From Marisa cornuarietis (Eukaryota > Mollusca > Gastropoda > Architaenioglossa > Ampullariidae), in the NCBI GenBank assembly GCA_004794655.1, contig SMMW01000013.1, positions 1,572,001 through 1,636,000 on the forward strand: a stretch of DNA of 64,000 nucleotides, written 5' to 3'. This document shows, piece after piece, positions 26,544 through 39,981 of this stretch. Position 1 is the first letter of the stretch, and each line of letters begins with the position of its first letter. The notes under the pieces are model-generated. The model was not told the DNA's origin, did no database searches, and was given only the letters and a program-made list of their open reading frames with translations. The translations under genes were made by a program, and so were the position numbers.

Positions 26544-26629
<86 letters not shown>
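26544..26629. repeat. (GAAA)n microsatellite
   Basis: About 21 perfect AAAG units, a pure purine strand capable of triplex formation. The Lys/Glu-rich frame through it is not a gene. Confidence 0.95.
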
Positions 26630-28250
26630 GGTCAGACACAAATAAAGAGAATGTGTTTAACTTGATTATTTGTTTGCTCGTCACCAGTGTCAGTGTAACA
26701 CGCATGGTTTGGCGGTGTTTAGAGAATTCCTCTAAATGTCGACCTTCCTGGAAAATCTGGTGGACTGCGTTTCTCTGTCTTCACAACTGTTGCTAGAAAC
26801 TGGGTTTTCATCTAAAGAGCCCAACTAAAAGCACAGTACTCCTCACATCTTCTATATAAAGAACCAATTCACCACTCTGACAAAATTACATGCGTAAGCA
26901 CTGAGGACTGCTTAATAAGAAATAAGTAAACGAAAAGTTCATGCACAGTCCTTACGAAGCCTCAAGTCTAGGAAAGTTTTATTGCTGCAGGGTAGTTACA
27001 TTTTATCACAACAGACAAGTAATTTAGTGAAGATTGTTGTCAAGATTGTTTAGTAATTGACGAATTTTGCTTGTAAAAAGGAGAAATGGTGTCATTGTGT
27101 TTAAAATGAAAACTGGACAAAAGCAGGACAAAAAATGATGTTTGAGAAATACACGAATGCTTAGTGAATGCCCAAACACATGGGCATCTGTCTAACAGGC
27201 CAACAACATAGATTCTAGGGCTCGAGGCATGCACCATTGTGGTGTAGATATGTGCAGAAGAAATAGATAATCTAAACGGAAAGACCTAGAAAAAAGAGTT
27301 ATCTATAAACTAGGGCGTGAGGGCAGGGATGCCCATAAAGTATCCCATGTGTGCATGTTACTTAATTAACAGCTTGAAAGGATTCGGCAAAACTACCACG
27401 GAAACCTCTGATATAACTGCAGGTGACAGTTCCGTTAAACACTGGCTCGATGACTTCTGTCAATATAAGTAATCACTGACCAAGACTTTGGTCTGCTGGC
27501 CATCTCCATTTTTAAAATATGCACAACACATTCCCCATCAACACTAGCTTTTTATCGCTTTGATGAACTGTTTATCATTGTTATACGACTTGACATTAGG
27601 TAGGTTTTAAACAGATAAGCAGTGGCAAATCCTGCTTACTGACTGGCTAAATATAAAATTGATGTTTGTCCGAGTAATTAACTGTATAATTACTGAACAA
27701 AGTAATGAATGTGGAACTCATGTAACTCACATGGGAAAACGGAAAAACTAAAGAACAAGATCGCCTCTTCGTTTTATTTTTTGTTATGACTTTCCTACTT
27801 GCTATGGCGGCCTTAATCACATGCCATTTTTCCGAGGGGGACGGAGGGTAGAGAGGAACAAATAATATTTTTAGCCATTATTTCTAACAACCTAATGAGT
27901 GATGTAACGGTTTGATAGGCTGTCACTTTTGCGTTCAAATCCCGACGGTTTCGTGGTTTCAGTTATACAGTTTATCAGAACAATCTCAACAATCTCTCTG
28001 GCAGATACACAAGTCAGGACGGACAGTAACCGTCCGGCAACTGCATTACTCACTCCCGCCATTATTTGATTGTGTCTATGCATCAACCTTTTGATATGTC
28101 GGTTTTGTTCAGACGTAGTAGGTGGGTGGTTGGAAATCCTGCAGTGGATACAAATGGTACAACAGCAGCGAGACTGCAACAACAATGCCCACCCCCCCCC
28201 CCTTCGTTAAAAACTAGAATAGAATCGATGACAAACGTTTATGATCATAA

Positions 28251-28848
28251 TTTAAAGTACAACACGAAAGCAACATTTTTTCTTTATGATCGGGATAAGT
28301 TCATTTTAAAATAATAATTACCAAAATATGCTTAATTTTCAAGATATAAGCCTTCAAACATCGACATTCTCACCTGCCACTAGGAAAGGAGAAGAAAATA
28401 TAATATAACATTATACAAATTTTGTACAAATTTATCGATGTAAAATCTTATTTCTTCCTCACTTAGCTGCATGGAAATTTTACTATTTACTTAATCGCAC
28501 GTGCTCCCGTTTAAGCTCCTCATATGTGTATCCCCCTCAGTTCTTTCTTTAGCTGTTTGGAGCTCGCACATCAATGGTGCCCTCACACCGTCAGCTGTTT
28601 GTAGCATTATGCTGGATAAAAATACGACTGATGATGTGTTTGTGACTGTGTCACGATGTTACTTGTAGGCCAGACGGTGTAGAAACCATCGATGTTGCCT
28701 GTCTGGTGCTTGATCTTTTTACCAGCAGTCGTAGTTGGTTTTAACAGCTCGCGCTATTGTACAGTTGGCACTGCTCTAAGAAGAAGATTTCTTCGTTTTA
28801 CTGAAAGTCCGAGACTTGCCTGCACTTATAAGTGACTAGATAGCAATT
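28251..28848. repeat. Diverged direct duplication, copy 1
   Basis: About 600 bases align in order with 31455-32600. Shared blocks include GATATAAGCCTTCAAACAT, TTTATCGATGTAAAATCTTA, GGAGCTCGCACATCAATG, AGCATTATGCTGGATAA, CGATGTTACTTGTAG, AGACGGTGTAGAAACC and AAGTGACTAGATA. Inside it a 37-codon frame (from 28555, TAG at 28666) matches a 38-codon frame in copy 2 with a single-codon indel. Origin is unknown: two copies of a repeat family or a local duplication. Confidence 0.82.
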
Positions 28849-28999
28849 TATTTTGAAATGTTTTGAGCAAATTCTTGAGTACGGTGTGGGGACGAAGTTT
28901 GCACGGCACGTTTGAACAAACCAGCGATTTCTAAATACAGATCTTAAAGAAAGTTAATCCACTGGCGTTTTTTTGTCATTTTCTTTATGATTTCCTGAG

Positions 29000-31450
29000 T
29001 ACGAACTAACTCCGAGTGTCGAAGAAACCATTTAGAAACAGTACATTGTGTTCTGGACTGTTTTCTTTTACCGAGGATTTACCTATTTATCTTCGAATTC
29101 AGCTCATGCAGAAGACGCTATTTTTAGAAATACTTCCCTATTGTCACTCCCTGTTTCCCGACAAATCTAGGTGTGATTAAGAGAAAAACATTGCTATAAT
29201 ATTTCTCCTGCCTCTTCGTCATAAAATGCCACCGGAATATGTTTGTGTGATACATTATGCTCTGTTTCCAGCGATTTTTGCTGAGCGCTCGTGTTGTCCT
29301 TTAACGTCAGGAAGATCTCGAGCTCGCACCGTGACGCCACACTTTTGCAACAGCGTCACCATTAGCAACGGGTCCCAAGTCTCAGGAGTCTCCCTCGTCT
29401 CCACGTTACGAGCCGAGCTATTTCGAGAACTGTTAGTCACGAGAGTTTGAAATTATTCACGAAGATGGCTACATTGCACGGTGCGTACTAAAAGAAAAAG
29501 AAAAATAAATGCCGTTCCTGTGACAGTTGTGTTGCGTCACAAGCCACTGCTAAACGACGCGCATCTCTTAACAAAAAAAATTATTCGATCCCTGTCAGCA
29601 TGTGTAACCTCTTACAGTTCGTTTCTCTCTCTCACACACACAGAACTAAAATAAAAATCTAGACAAGCTGCAGAAATGTATAACTAAAGCAATACCTTCC
29701 TGTATTCTTTCTCTTGTTTTCCTTCTTTCCTTTTTTTGTCTTTATAAGAGCGATACATCGTTATACTATTTATCGTGTCTGAATATTGCTTTGCTTTCTT
29801 AAGACTTTACAGCGATAGTAGAAGAAAAATGGAGTGGACAATTCTGAACGGACATCTTACTGCTAACCCAAAGGTCAAAGTTCTCGCGTTCTATAAATAA
29901 ACTCATTGCAACCTCTTTACATGCAAAAAGCCGTCCAGAGAGATTGGAGGAAGGACGAGTGATTCGAGTGGACTATTGCAGTGAAGTGTATTCAGAAAGG
30001 AAAATTAAAGGCAGGAAGGAGGAACTGGTAGGGAAACCGAGAAAGAGGGGAGTTAACGGATATTGCCGGTCTTATTGAAGATTTTCACGCCGAATCATCA
30101 AAACGTTTTATCGACAGGGTTCTCGGTTTTCTTCTTCAGAAGTTTCTCCAACATTCGACCTGAATATGTCGCAATCTACTTTAGCTGAAATGAACGAAAT
30201 TTTATGTCAGAGCAAGCAAACTGCGTTTTTTTAATAAGAGAAAATCTCTGTCGACAAGGACTAGAAGCTTTACATGGATTTCATCCTTGCATTTCGATTC
30301 GCGTTCATGCTCTTTGATTGCAGGCTTTTCACTAGTTCTACGCCGCCTGTCTCGACTGAGAATGAAAAATACTCGTGATTGGATTCAGAGCATGCTTTCC
30401 AGTAAGAGACAATTGATTTTGTGACTATAAAGCTGAGAAACATAGGGAGGCAGACACAATCAGAGAGACATAGAGTGTGAAAAACAATCAGAAATAAAAA
30501 TAAAGCAAAGAAAGGAGTTTGTTACTTCAGATATAAAACACTTTAATACGAAAGACTTATGTTAGGACAAAAGGAGATGACTAAACATCAATGAGGAATT
30601 AAAACACGAATCAACGATAAGTGAGGGAAAGAGAGAGAGAGAGAAAGAAAAAAAGGAGAAAGAGAAATATGTATGGCACGAGGACGAGTGGAACCCCCTT
30701 GATATTCAAGCCAGTATTTTCCCAGGCCTCTGTGTACTGTGGTAGTTTAGGAAATGTTCCTAATAGCTGTGGAAAATGCAAATGCAACCGGTGTCGGTAT
30801 CAATATTAATATAAACAATAAATAAATTACGACGCTGCCAATGCTCACCGCACCTAGAGAGACAGCTGCACTAATAAGCAGACCGGAAGGCATTGCAGTC
30901 TCTCCCGGCGCTGCGTCCTCAAATGTTTGGTACGACAGCCTCTAGTTAACCCCTTACATCCCACAGTGAGCGATGTACAACAGGGTTAATGTGCTGGACT
31001 GCGGAGCACACAGAGAGTGTGGGGAGAGAGAGAGAGAAAGAAAGAAAAAAGAAAAACACAATTAGCGCAATTGTTGTTTATTCTACGCACGTCATGGAGC
31101 GCAGCACAAACGTAGAAAGACGAGGTGTGGGTCTCTGGACATTGATTTGCAGGCATTGCTCGTGCTGATAATATAGTTGACTGCGTTACAGTCGTGGCCA
31201 GTGTGTCAGTCCCTGTTCTAATCAAGTCAGGTCCCATGTTCTGCCCACATCGCGCTGTCATGTCGGACTTTAATGCGCGACTCCGTCCATGTCACCTAAA
31301 ATATTTCACCACGCGGCTGGTGGTCGAGGCCTGTGACTAATGAGTACTTTCCCAAGCGATGATTACGGCAGACACTTGCGGTAAATGAAGGCAGACATGT
31401 GATCAGGGCTGCGACTTCAAGGGATAGCAGGATGGACAACATTTTTTTTT
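29000..31450. other. No recognised gene between duplication copies
   Basis: AT-leaning sequence with short purine-rich tracts (30620-30665 and 31020-31055). A frame at 29226-29450 overlaps one on the other strand and has no recognisable domain. Confidence 0.45.
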
Positions 31451-31454
31451 TTCG

Positions 31455-32600
31455 TTTAAAGGACAACACGAGTGCAACATTTTATCTTTTGATCGGGTTT
31501 TTATTAAAATAATAATTCCCAAAATGTGAGTACATAAACATGCTAATTTTAAAGATATAAGCCTTCAAACATAGGCATTCTCACCTGCCTCTAGGAAAGC
31601 AGAAGAAATTACTCTCCTAAACTGGAGAGTTCTGTTGCTGCCCAGTAGTGTTTGTAACAGTGAGTGTGGTTCACTTCAGCAAATATATACAAGTCTTCGA
31701 GTCAAAAGATGAAACATCATTTAGGATGTTGTGTTTAAGAAGCATTTTTTTTGCCCAGAAAATGAAACGACTAATTCTGGAATACAGCTGTACAGATCTA
31801 AACTTTATTTAGAAGCTTCGACTGAAGTTAACAAAAACATTAAAAGGTCCAAACCACTCCACTGACTTGTAACTCCTCTCCAGATTAAAATGTAATGGGC
31901 AACAATCACGATCACTGCAATCACCGTTGTATTACTGAATCTCTGTTACTAAAGAGGTGTATTTGAGTTACTTTTTCCACGTGTATTATTATTATTATTA
32001 ATAAAATATAAACACATTTGAACAGTGTTTTTTTCTAAGATAAGGTTTTGTAATTTTGTTATTTGATAGATGGTTAATTTCCAGTATTGCATTTCTATTT
32101 CATAGTTAGAAATGAATGCTGATAATGACATTTTACCATTAAAAATATAACATTATAAACATTTTATACATATTTATCGATGTAAAATCTTACTTCTTCC
32201 TAAATTTAGCTGCATGCAAACTTGGCTATTCCCTTTCTTCCATGCGTTCTCGTTTAAGCTCGTCATACGTTTGTTCCCCTCAAATCTTTTGTTTGCTGTT
32301 TGGAGCTCGCACATCAATGATGCCCTCATACTGTCAGTTGTTGTTAGCATTATGCTGGATAAGGATTTGACTGATGATGATGTGTTCGTGACTGTCACAC
32401 GATGTTACTTGTAGACTAGACGGTGTAGAAACCCTCGATGTAGCACATCTGGTGCTTGTTCTTTGTTTATTCATTTTACCAGCAGTCATGGTTTTAATCT
32501 CGTGCTTTTATACAGGTTGTACAGCTGTAGGAAGAAGATCTCTTCGTTTTACTAAAAGTCAGAGATTTTCTTTTACTGCATAAGTGACTAGATACCAATC
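31455..32600. repeat. Diverged direct duplication, copy 2 (with extra internal segment)
   Basis: This is the same sequence as 28251-28848, interrupted after about 31608 by 534 bases that copy 1 lacks; the match resumes near 32143. The extra segment begins with a perfect small hairpin (ACTCTCC ... GGAGAGT) and is otherwise AT-rich without an obvious coding frame. Confidence 0.82.
31609..32142. mobile_element. Putative insertion inside duplication copy 2
   Basis: This segment is present only in the second copy. It could be an insertion here or a deletion from copy 1. It starts with the hairpin ACTCTCCTAAACTGGAGAGT, includes an (ATT)n stretch near 31986-32000, and ends in TTACCATTAAAAA. No clean target-site duplication was found, so calling it mobile is inference. 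Confidence 0.4.
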
Positions 32601-34371
32601 TCAAGAAAGAAAGAAAGACAGAAAGACAATTTGCTGCTGAGAATTTATCATTAATAAGTAGAGTGGCCTGTACTATCTGGTTCACTACAAACTGGTTTGA
32701 CGATATTCAAGTCAACCAGTCATCAAGCAAGTAATCAACCAAGCGCACTTCATCGCAGAAACGATCTGCCTGTGAGCTTAATTAGCTTGCGGAGCTAAAT
32801 GACCAAGCACAATAGAATAGTCCATGGATTGCATTAGCTTGCCCATCAGAACGACCCACAGGGCTAAATTAACATTCGCCGTATAATGGATCGCATGCAC
32901 AGTAGATCGATGTTTGAAGACCAGCTGCATCGTCACATGTTTAGAGGTTGGGAGGGGGGAAAGTGTGGAGGTGGGGAGGGGGGGAGCAAACATCGTCCAC
33001 TCCCAGTTTCTTTTTGCGTTTTTCAAAGATAAAGAATTCGGCGAAATTGACTTCGACGATCCGTGAAAAGAAACGTCTCAGCCGCACGAGCGCCGAGGTT
33101 GTCACGCTTGTCTGGCCTCTTGCCCGGCGATGGCCGAAGTGGAGTGTGTGTGTGTGTGTGGTACGCCGGTGCCTGTGTCTACCAGGGTAGCCGGAAAAGC
33201 ATCATCTCCTCCCCTCACTTTTGTGGCCGTCAGACTTGAATGTTTACCTCGCTAGGCCCGTCTGCACCCGTCTAGCGTCCATTGAAAATTGAGAAGAACA
33301 ATCAATACATCAGGCGCCCGACAGAAACCCGAAGACAGACTGACGGCCACACAGAGAAAAATGACCGGCCACGGATGTTTGGCGGTGCTTCTTGTAAAAT
33401 TCTGCAATTGCATGCAGTGACGGATGTCATGATTTACTTTCCAATTATTGAAGATTTTTTTTTTATGATGAATACGAGCTTAAGAGCAGCTTCACAAAGC
33501 ACCGGAAACAAACAAGACCGGACCGAGTTTAACATGCAGGTAAACATCAGGTAAAGTGTAGACAACGAGGGATCAGAGGGAGGGAGTGCATGGAGGGAGG
33601 AAAGGGGAATCGATCGGTGCATGTGTGTAGGTCAAAGGTCGGTTGGACGGAGCTGCAGCTTGTACAGAAGAACGGACTGAATTGAAGAAAGATCGAGAGA
33701 GGGGAAGAAAAAGAAAAGGAGGAGAGCGATTAGATAAAATACAGATAAATAGACACAACAAAAACAAAGAAACTGGTGTGGCCTACTAGTCTTCGATAAT
33801 ATCTTAATTTCATCAGACAACACGTGAGTATGTAGCGTGGACGTCAGATAATATGGCGGTACAGTCGGTGCGTGAGACTGTGACCGCGTGTTTCCCGCAG
33901 CCATTGCACTTGTTTAAAAAGTTTGAAAACAACAGACACAGACCAGTGAGTTTGTGAAACACTGCTGACGCGTGGCTCGTAAACAAAATTAGCCACTCAG
34001 ATGCGAGGCAGATGACTTGGGTAGACAACCTGTCCACTGGTCGTGAAGTCGTTCTCAGACATACTAGATCTCTCTCTCTCTCTCTCTCTGTGTCTGTGTG
34101 TCTGTAGGTGTTTCTGTGGCAGCCTCCCACACCTTTTGCTTACGCATTACCTCTCTTTAACATTTGTTTACTCATGAAACTTTTGTTTAGAAAAAGGCCC
34201 CACAGACTCCAAAATTTAAATGCCCAATAAATCAAATCAGATGTTGGACTCAATGAAGGAAAGAGAAAGAGAGAGAGAAAAAAAAAGAAAAAAAAAGTAG
34301 CTCAAAAACTGCCTTAAACGAATGCGGCCAATCAGATAAAGAAAGAAACTTTAGATTTGTATTATTTCTGA

Positions 34372-34428
<57 letters not shown>
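34372..34428. repeat. (ACAG)n microsatellite
   Basis: About 14 perfect ACAG units. A (CT)n tract lies upstream at 34069-34090. Confidence 0.95.
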
Positions 34429-35429
34429 TCATTATCGTAATCAAGTGCTGAACTAGTCACACTCACACATGCCGGTGACCCCGTGCGCCTAGTATCCACA
34501 GGAAGCCCACACAACAAGCGAAGCACTGAAGCTTTGCAGCTCTCTGCACATCTCACCACAGAACTGCATCAACTTCACTCGTAGTAACAATACCGCAGCC
34601 ATACCAGTGCTGCCTGCACCAAACCTCGCAGAGTCGATTTCCAGGTTTGCCAGCGGCGCCCGGCGGTAGGAAGACAGGCCGCCTGTTTGGTCTGAAGCCT
34701 GGCTACAACTCACCCACCACTCACTCGCTGCTGTCGTGTCCTGTTCGTGGTGGTGTTCGGGAGGGTGGGGGGGACCTAGTCTTGTGTGGTCAGCTGCTGT
34801 CCAGCGTGAGGCTCCCTGCCAACGAAGCCATCACAGGAAGAAGGTCCTCTAGTTCCCACTTTGCTGAAGGCTCTTAAGCTGGCTCCAGCAACAAGTGTTA
34901 AACCTACAATAACTCGGAATCAATAACTGTATTTCTTCAATGGCTGGCAGCCAGTCACACTCACTCACTCACTCCACAGAGTGAGGAAGAGAAAGAGAGA
35001 TCGGAAGGCAAAGATGCAGCTGCGAGCAGACAGTTGTTTGCCTGACTTCACGGAAAATTCCAGCCGCCTTTTTCCTTTCCAGAAGTACGTGTGTGTTAGC
35101 ACTTGCGATCACTTTGGTTCCTATGCAGCTGACACACAAGACACGACAAACCTTCAAAATTATCCCAGGACTTTTTTTTTTTAACCTACTAGTTTACACC
35201 CGTGGCAGGGACCGTTGTCTGTTCAAGGTCATTTACAGGCGCTTAGAGACGAGGTCCAAACCGTCCTGTCCACTCTTCTGCCACGCGCGTGCGTGTGGTG
35301 TCTGACTGGCAGGTCGGCTGAACGGAAGCATCGAGGCACGTTTCCACCAGCCTCTGGGACACTGCAGCTCTTACCTTCGGACAGCGCAACTAGAAACGAG
35401 CGACCGTTGGATGCAAAGCCACACACAGC

Positions 35430-35432
<3 letters not shown>

Positions 35433-35484
<52 letters not shown>
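35433..35484. repeat. (GT)n microsatellite
   Basis: About 26 perfect GT units. Confidence 0.95.
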
Positions 35485-35487
<3 letters not shown>

Positions 35488-38400
35488 TGAAAAAGAGAAT
35501 GAGTGTGAGAACACGCCCGCACGCACACGTCCGGCATTGGAGGCAAACTGCCACTGAGGCATAGTCAATGCTCGAGGCAGCGGCGTGGAACGGCTCACTT
35601 TACTCAGTAGAGTGTGTCGAGGTTCAGAGACTGGCAGCTAGAGGAGGTAGGGGTAGGCACGTGGGTTGGTGGTTGGGTTGACAGGATTTAACAGGAAATT
35701 ATGCGTGTGTGTGAGAGAGAGAGAGAGTACAAAAAATGTGTTTCTTTAGTTTAGTTTAGTTTCTTACAGTACGTCCCGACTTTAATTAGTCGTCGTGCAT
35801 GTATATCTAGTGGTAGTCGCTGACCTGCAGGACCCATCAATACTAAAGCTGTGTGATCAAACCTGTGGTGAGTGATATAGTCGCCCCAACATCATCGACT
35901 CGCTGTTTCAGCGTTGGGAACTCAGTGCCTGCCGTGGCGTGTTGCAGAGTGGGACTGGACTGCCGTGCGACAGTCTGATGGAAGCTGCCACGTGCCCCGC
36001 TACACGTGCTGCACGACTCAGTTAACTGGTGCATGTACAACAGCACCACCAACGACACGAGGGAGCAACTCTGCTGGTGCACACAGACAGACAGAGAGAG
36101 AGAGAGAGAAGAGGGGCGTGGCTGACAGAGAAATGCATTGAAGAAGGAAATAGCGCAAACATAAATAAAGTAAAAAAGAGGAGAAGCTCTAACCTGAAGA
36201 CAAATGACATACTAGACAAACACAAACATACATCCAGACAGGTAAATGCCAGCGTGTTATGTTCACATAACACTTTTGCCAATAAGCATCACAGCGGCGC
36301 TCGAATGGTGTGCTTCAATATGGTAACATGGTTTCTAGTGATTTGCTTGCAAGCAGTCTAGAATGATCTATTGATATATAATAGTTGATATATAGCATTT
36401 TTAAGTTTTTAAATTGTTTATTTTCTTTTAATTCAAATATTCATTACTATATTAGGCTATCTGCTCTCATCCCGTCCATTTGGGTTGCAGCAAGGAAAAT
36501 TAAAGAACAAAAGCAAACAGTGTATTGACACTTTTGTCACCCATTTCATACTGGTTTCAATATGTCACTAACTTACTACCCACTATAAAGCAATATCACA
36601 TTAGGACTGAGGATGAAAATGAGGATGAAACAGAACTTGAGCGGCTCTGTGAAAATAAAATATATTTTCGTGAGAGTCTTTTTGTTATCAAAAACATTCT
36701 GATCATCAAGAAACCAATAGGGAGGTACACACATATACCAAACATAGATACGGATATAAATATTATTTCATATCGAGACATAACTACCATATATAAGTGC
36801 TCATTCGAGTTTCATGCCACCTTTTTGAGCGGAATATATTATGCAGTGTCCTGCTTAAGCTTAAAGACTTTATTTAGTACATAAATTAATTAAATGAATA
36901 AATGAATATATGATCAAATAAAATAATGATTAAGTAATGATGAAATAAATTTAGCTCTGCATTTCTTGTAGTCTATTAGCATTTTAATTTAACCTGCAAT
37001 CTATTATCTTTCAACTTGTTTCTTGTTTATTTTTGAGCATGTTTTAAACATTACAATCCAAATCTTGAGGAACGAGAATGACATTCCCTTCCATTTGACA
37101 TTAATTTTGTTTTCAATGGATGCTGGTTGTAAGCGATGATCAGTGTTCACCGCGCAGCTATTGTTACAACATGTCCAGCAGTCACAACTCTGCCTTTGAC
37201 AGAGCACGCATTGTCTGTAAGAAATAATACAAAACATAAATTTTGATGAATTGAATAAAGTTCAGAATTCAGCAGACGAAATGTTTTAGCCTCGTGGGAC
37301 CTACTCGAGATAATTCTCTCACAGACCTTGTCTGCGCTGGTTGTTTTTTCTTCTACACAACCTCTTGACCTTCACCCTCGTGAACAGAGGCGATGGGAGG
37401 GGAGGGGAGGGGGCGAGCAACATCCTCACTCGAAATGTTCCAGAAATCAGATCCCTCCATGTTCTTCTATGGTTTTGTCTCCCCCCCCCACACACACACA
37501 CTTTTTTTTCTTCTTTTTTTTCAAGTCTTTGCCAAATGTCGTTAGCGATCAAGACTGAGGATCACACCAGAACAGATTTTAATGCAAATGAGTTGCACTT
37601 TCACGTGGCTGGGTTCTGGAGCATGCAGTATGACAGTGGAAAGTCAAGGTGAAAAAAGAGAGTTGTGTGTAAGTGTGTGTTGATTACAGCATCTTTGCTT
37701 TTTAGTGGTCATTACTCACACAATGAATCTTTTAAAATAAACACAACTAGCATGTCATGGCCGACTATAGTCTTTCGCATAAATATAGAGTCTGGATTAC
37801 CTATTGTGCGGCCACATAAATACCCACTGACAATTAATTTCCTCCATCAAAGAAAAATAACATTTCCGGAAATGGAAAATGTTAATCACTTACAATGTAG
37901 CAGCAGAAAGTGCTTTTTCAAATACCCCTCGGAACATATATTATGGTAAGTGCTAAAAATTTAGTAAGGACATATTCGCGCTTCTGATATCACAGAACTG
38001 AACTTTAATGGTCATTAAGGACAGCAATGGCTGATGTTCCCTACCACCGGCCCTACTTTTGCTGCTAATGACGCCGGTCTGCGGCCGGAGGGACCTGAAG
38101 CATAACAAAGCAGCCGTAACGAGGGCATCGACCGTACCGCCAACATGGCTGCCAGAGGGCCCGTCACGCCCTGGTATTATGCGGGTTACTGAGTTCCTTA
38201 TCAGCAAGTTCTTGGTATTAAGTTCCTGCGCCCTGAAGAATGTGATGAAAACGGCCTGGCAAGCAGGTTCGTCTTCATGCCATTTTTCGCAGTGCCAGCA
38301 CGATGCCTGCACATCAGCATACTTTGTTTACAGTAAACACTGTTTACAGTACACTCGCACTTTTGTTTACAGCATACTGAGTTTATTTACACTATGCCTA

Positions 38401-39279
38401 GTTTTTTTTCTTATTTTTTTAATGAACGGCCTGGTTAGAGCTATCGTTGTTTAAAGGACTACTAGGATGTAAAATTTTGTTCTAACGATTAGGTAAAGTT
38501 CAGTGTAATATACTAATTCTTCAAATTTGGGCGAACTGCTCCCGTTCTTTAGATACACGTCAGCAAAATCATCATGCACAGAAAAAGGTCAACAACATGC
38601 TCCAAAGTATAGTGCATGAATATATTTATGGTGTGAAGACCTTAGCCAGTGGGCGTGCTGGGAATGTGTGTTAGAATTATGTATATCGTGACCTCTGTAT
38701 TGACCTTTTTTCACGGAGTAGATCAGGCGGGGGGGGGGGGTGCAATTTATTCAAACTTAGTTTGCATCATCGAACGTATGAATGCCAGCGTTTTCAAACG
38801 CCTGTGCGATTACTTGAAATATGCATTTGGCACTACAATCTGGCTCTCAACCGTTTGTTTGTCCTGCCAGCGCCTGCACGTGTCGCTCTGATTACATTCT
38901 AAAATGCAGAGAATGCGAAGGCATATTTTTTTTCTCATGGAAAATACCTATAGGCTCTAGAAAACGGAGTAAATGGTGTACTTCTGACTCGTGCAGGGAA
39001 GACAAGGAAAGGCTGCACGCAGGTGCTTTTTAAAAGTGTTTCCCGTCCATTAACACGGTGCTCCTCACCGATGTGAGGACTTCCTTAGCCCGTGGTAGGG
39101 GATGGAGGAGGAACAGGTTGCTATTACGGCGTTTTAATAAGCCGTCTGTTTGTTTTCTGGTGTCCACTGTACTCATTATCCACATAGATACACTGAACTA
39201 TGAAAGTTAAATGTGAGGGCGCACGCGCTCCCACCCCCCCACACACACAGAAAACCACACATGCACGCGCACGTATGCA

Positions 39280-39282
<3 letters not shown>

Positions 39283-39340
<58 letters not shown>
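39283..39340. repeat. (CA)n microsatellite
   Basis: About 29 CA units preceded by CGCA-type variants from about 39235. Confidence 0.95.
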
Positions 39341-39343
<3 letters not shown>

Positions 39344-39373
39344 GACCTGCCCTTCCTTCGCTGAAATTCGTTT

Positions 39374-39981
39374 CTACAAAGTCTGTTCTTTCTTCGACAT
39401 CGCACTAAGGAGGAAAAATATAAATAAAACAAAGGACGGGGATTTTAAAAAATGAGCGAGGAGATGGTTGCTTGGCATGCTTGCCCCCAGACTGTCCTGG
39501 CACTGATTGTGTTTAGTATAGAGATGAATGGGGCCACCATCACGTGCTTGGGGCTGTGATGGAGGAGGAGGTGGAGGCGGAAGAGGAACTGCGTAAGGGA
39601 CGTTGGCGGCAGTGGGGTTGGGTGGGAGGTGAGGCTGCAGCGGGTGCTCCTTCCTCCTGCCATCAGCACCCATGCGATCGATGCCGTGAGCCTCCCACAA
39701 GTTACGCATCTATCCGATGGTGTGCAACGAAAGCTCGCGCAAACCCACCACACCCACAGCCCTCCCTCGCCACTTGCAAACAGAGCGAGGCTGACGCCTG
39801 CCTTCTCGTAAACAAACCGCCTCCTCCTTTTCCCTTTTTCCTTCACTCTGGGGGTCCAGCAACCCTGCGAGTCACCAGTTTTGGGGGGCACAGCCACCCT
39901 GCGGGTCACAACCGCTTCTGGCTTCATGAGCATCTCTGGAGGACTCTAGACAGCCTGTCTCCGCAGCCGAGGAGAAGTTAA
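39374..39981. other. GC-rich stretch with overlapping open frames on both strands, coding status unresolved
   Basis: A 162-codon and a 111-codon frame on the minus strand and a 145-codon frame on the plus strand overlap in a locally GC-rich, CpG-containing block. The 111-codon minus frame has a proline run (PLPPPPPPPSQPQ) that could be genuine, but a stop sits directly before its ATG and no good splice sites flank it. High GC alone lengthens open frames, so I do not call a gene. Confidence 0.35.

Larger units (their letters stand above)
32610..39230. other. No recognised gene; microsatellites only
   Basis: The stretch includes GC-richer patches (33070-33180, 34620-34860, 35890-36080) and AT-rich patches (36360-36980). 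A 119-codon frame at 36525-36884 lies in AT-rich sequence and has no recognisable domain. No splice-framed exon was identified. Confidence 0.45.

Noticed and set aside
26539..26796. Lys/Glu repeat protein
   Set aside because: Translation of (GAAA)n. All coding-like character is confined to the microsatellite.
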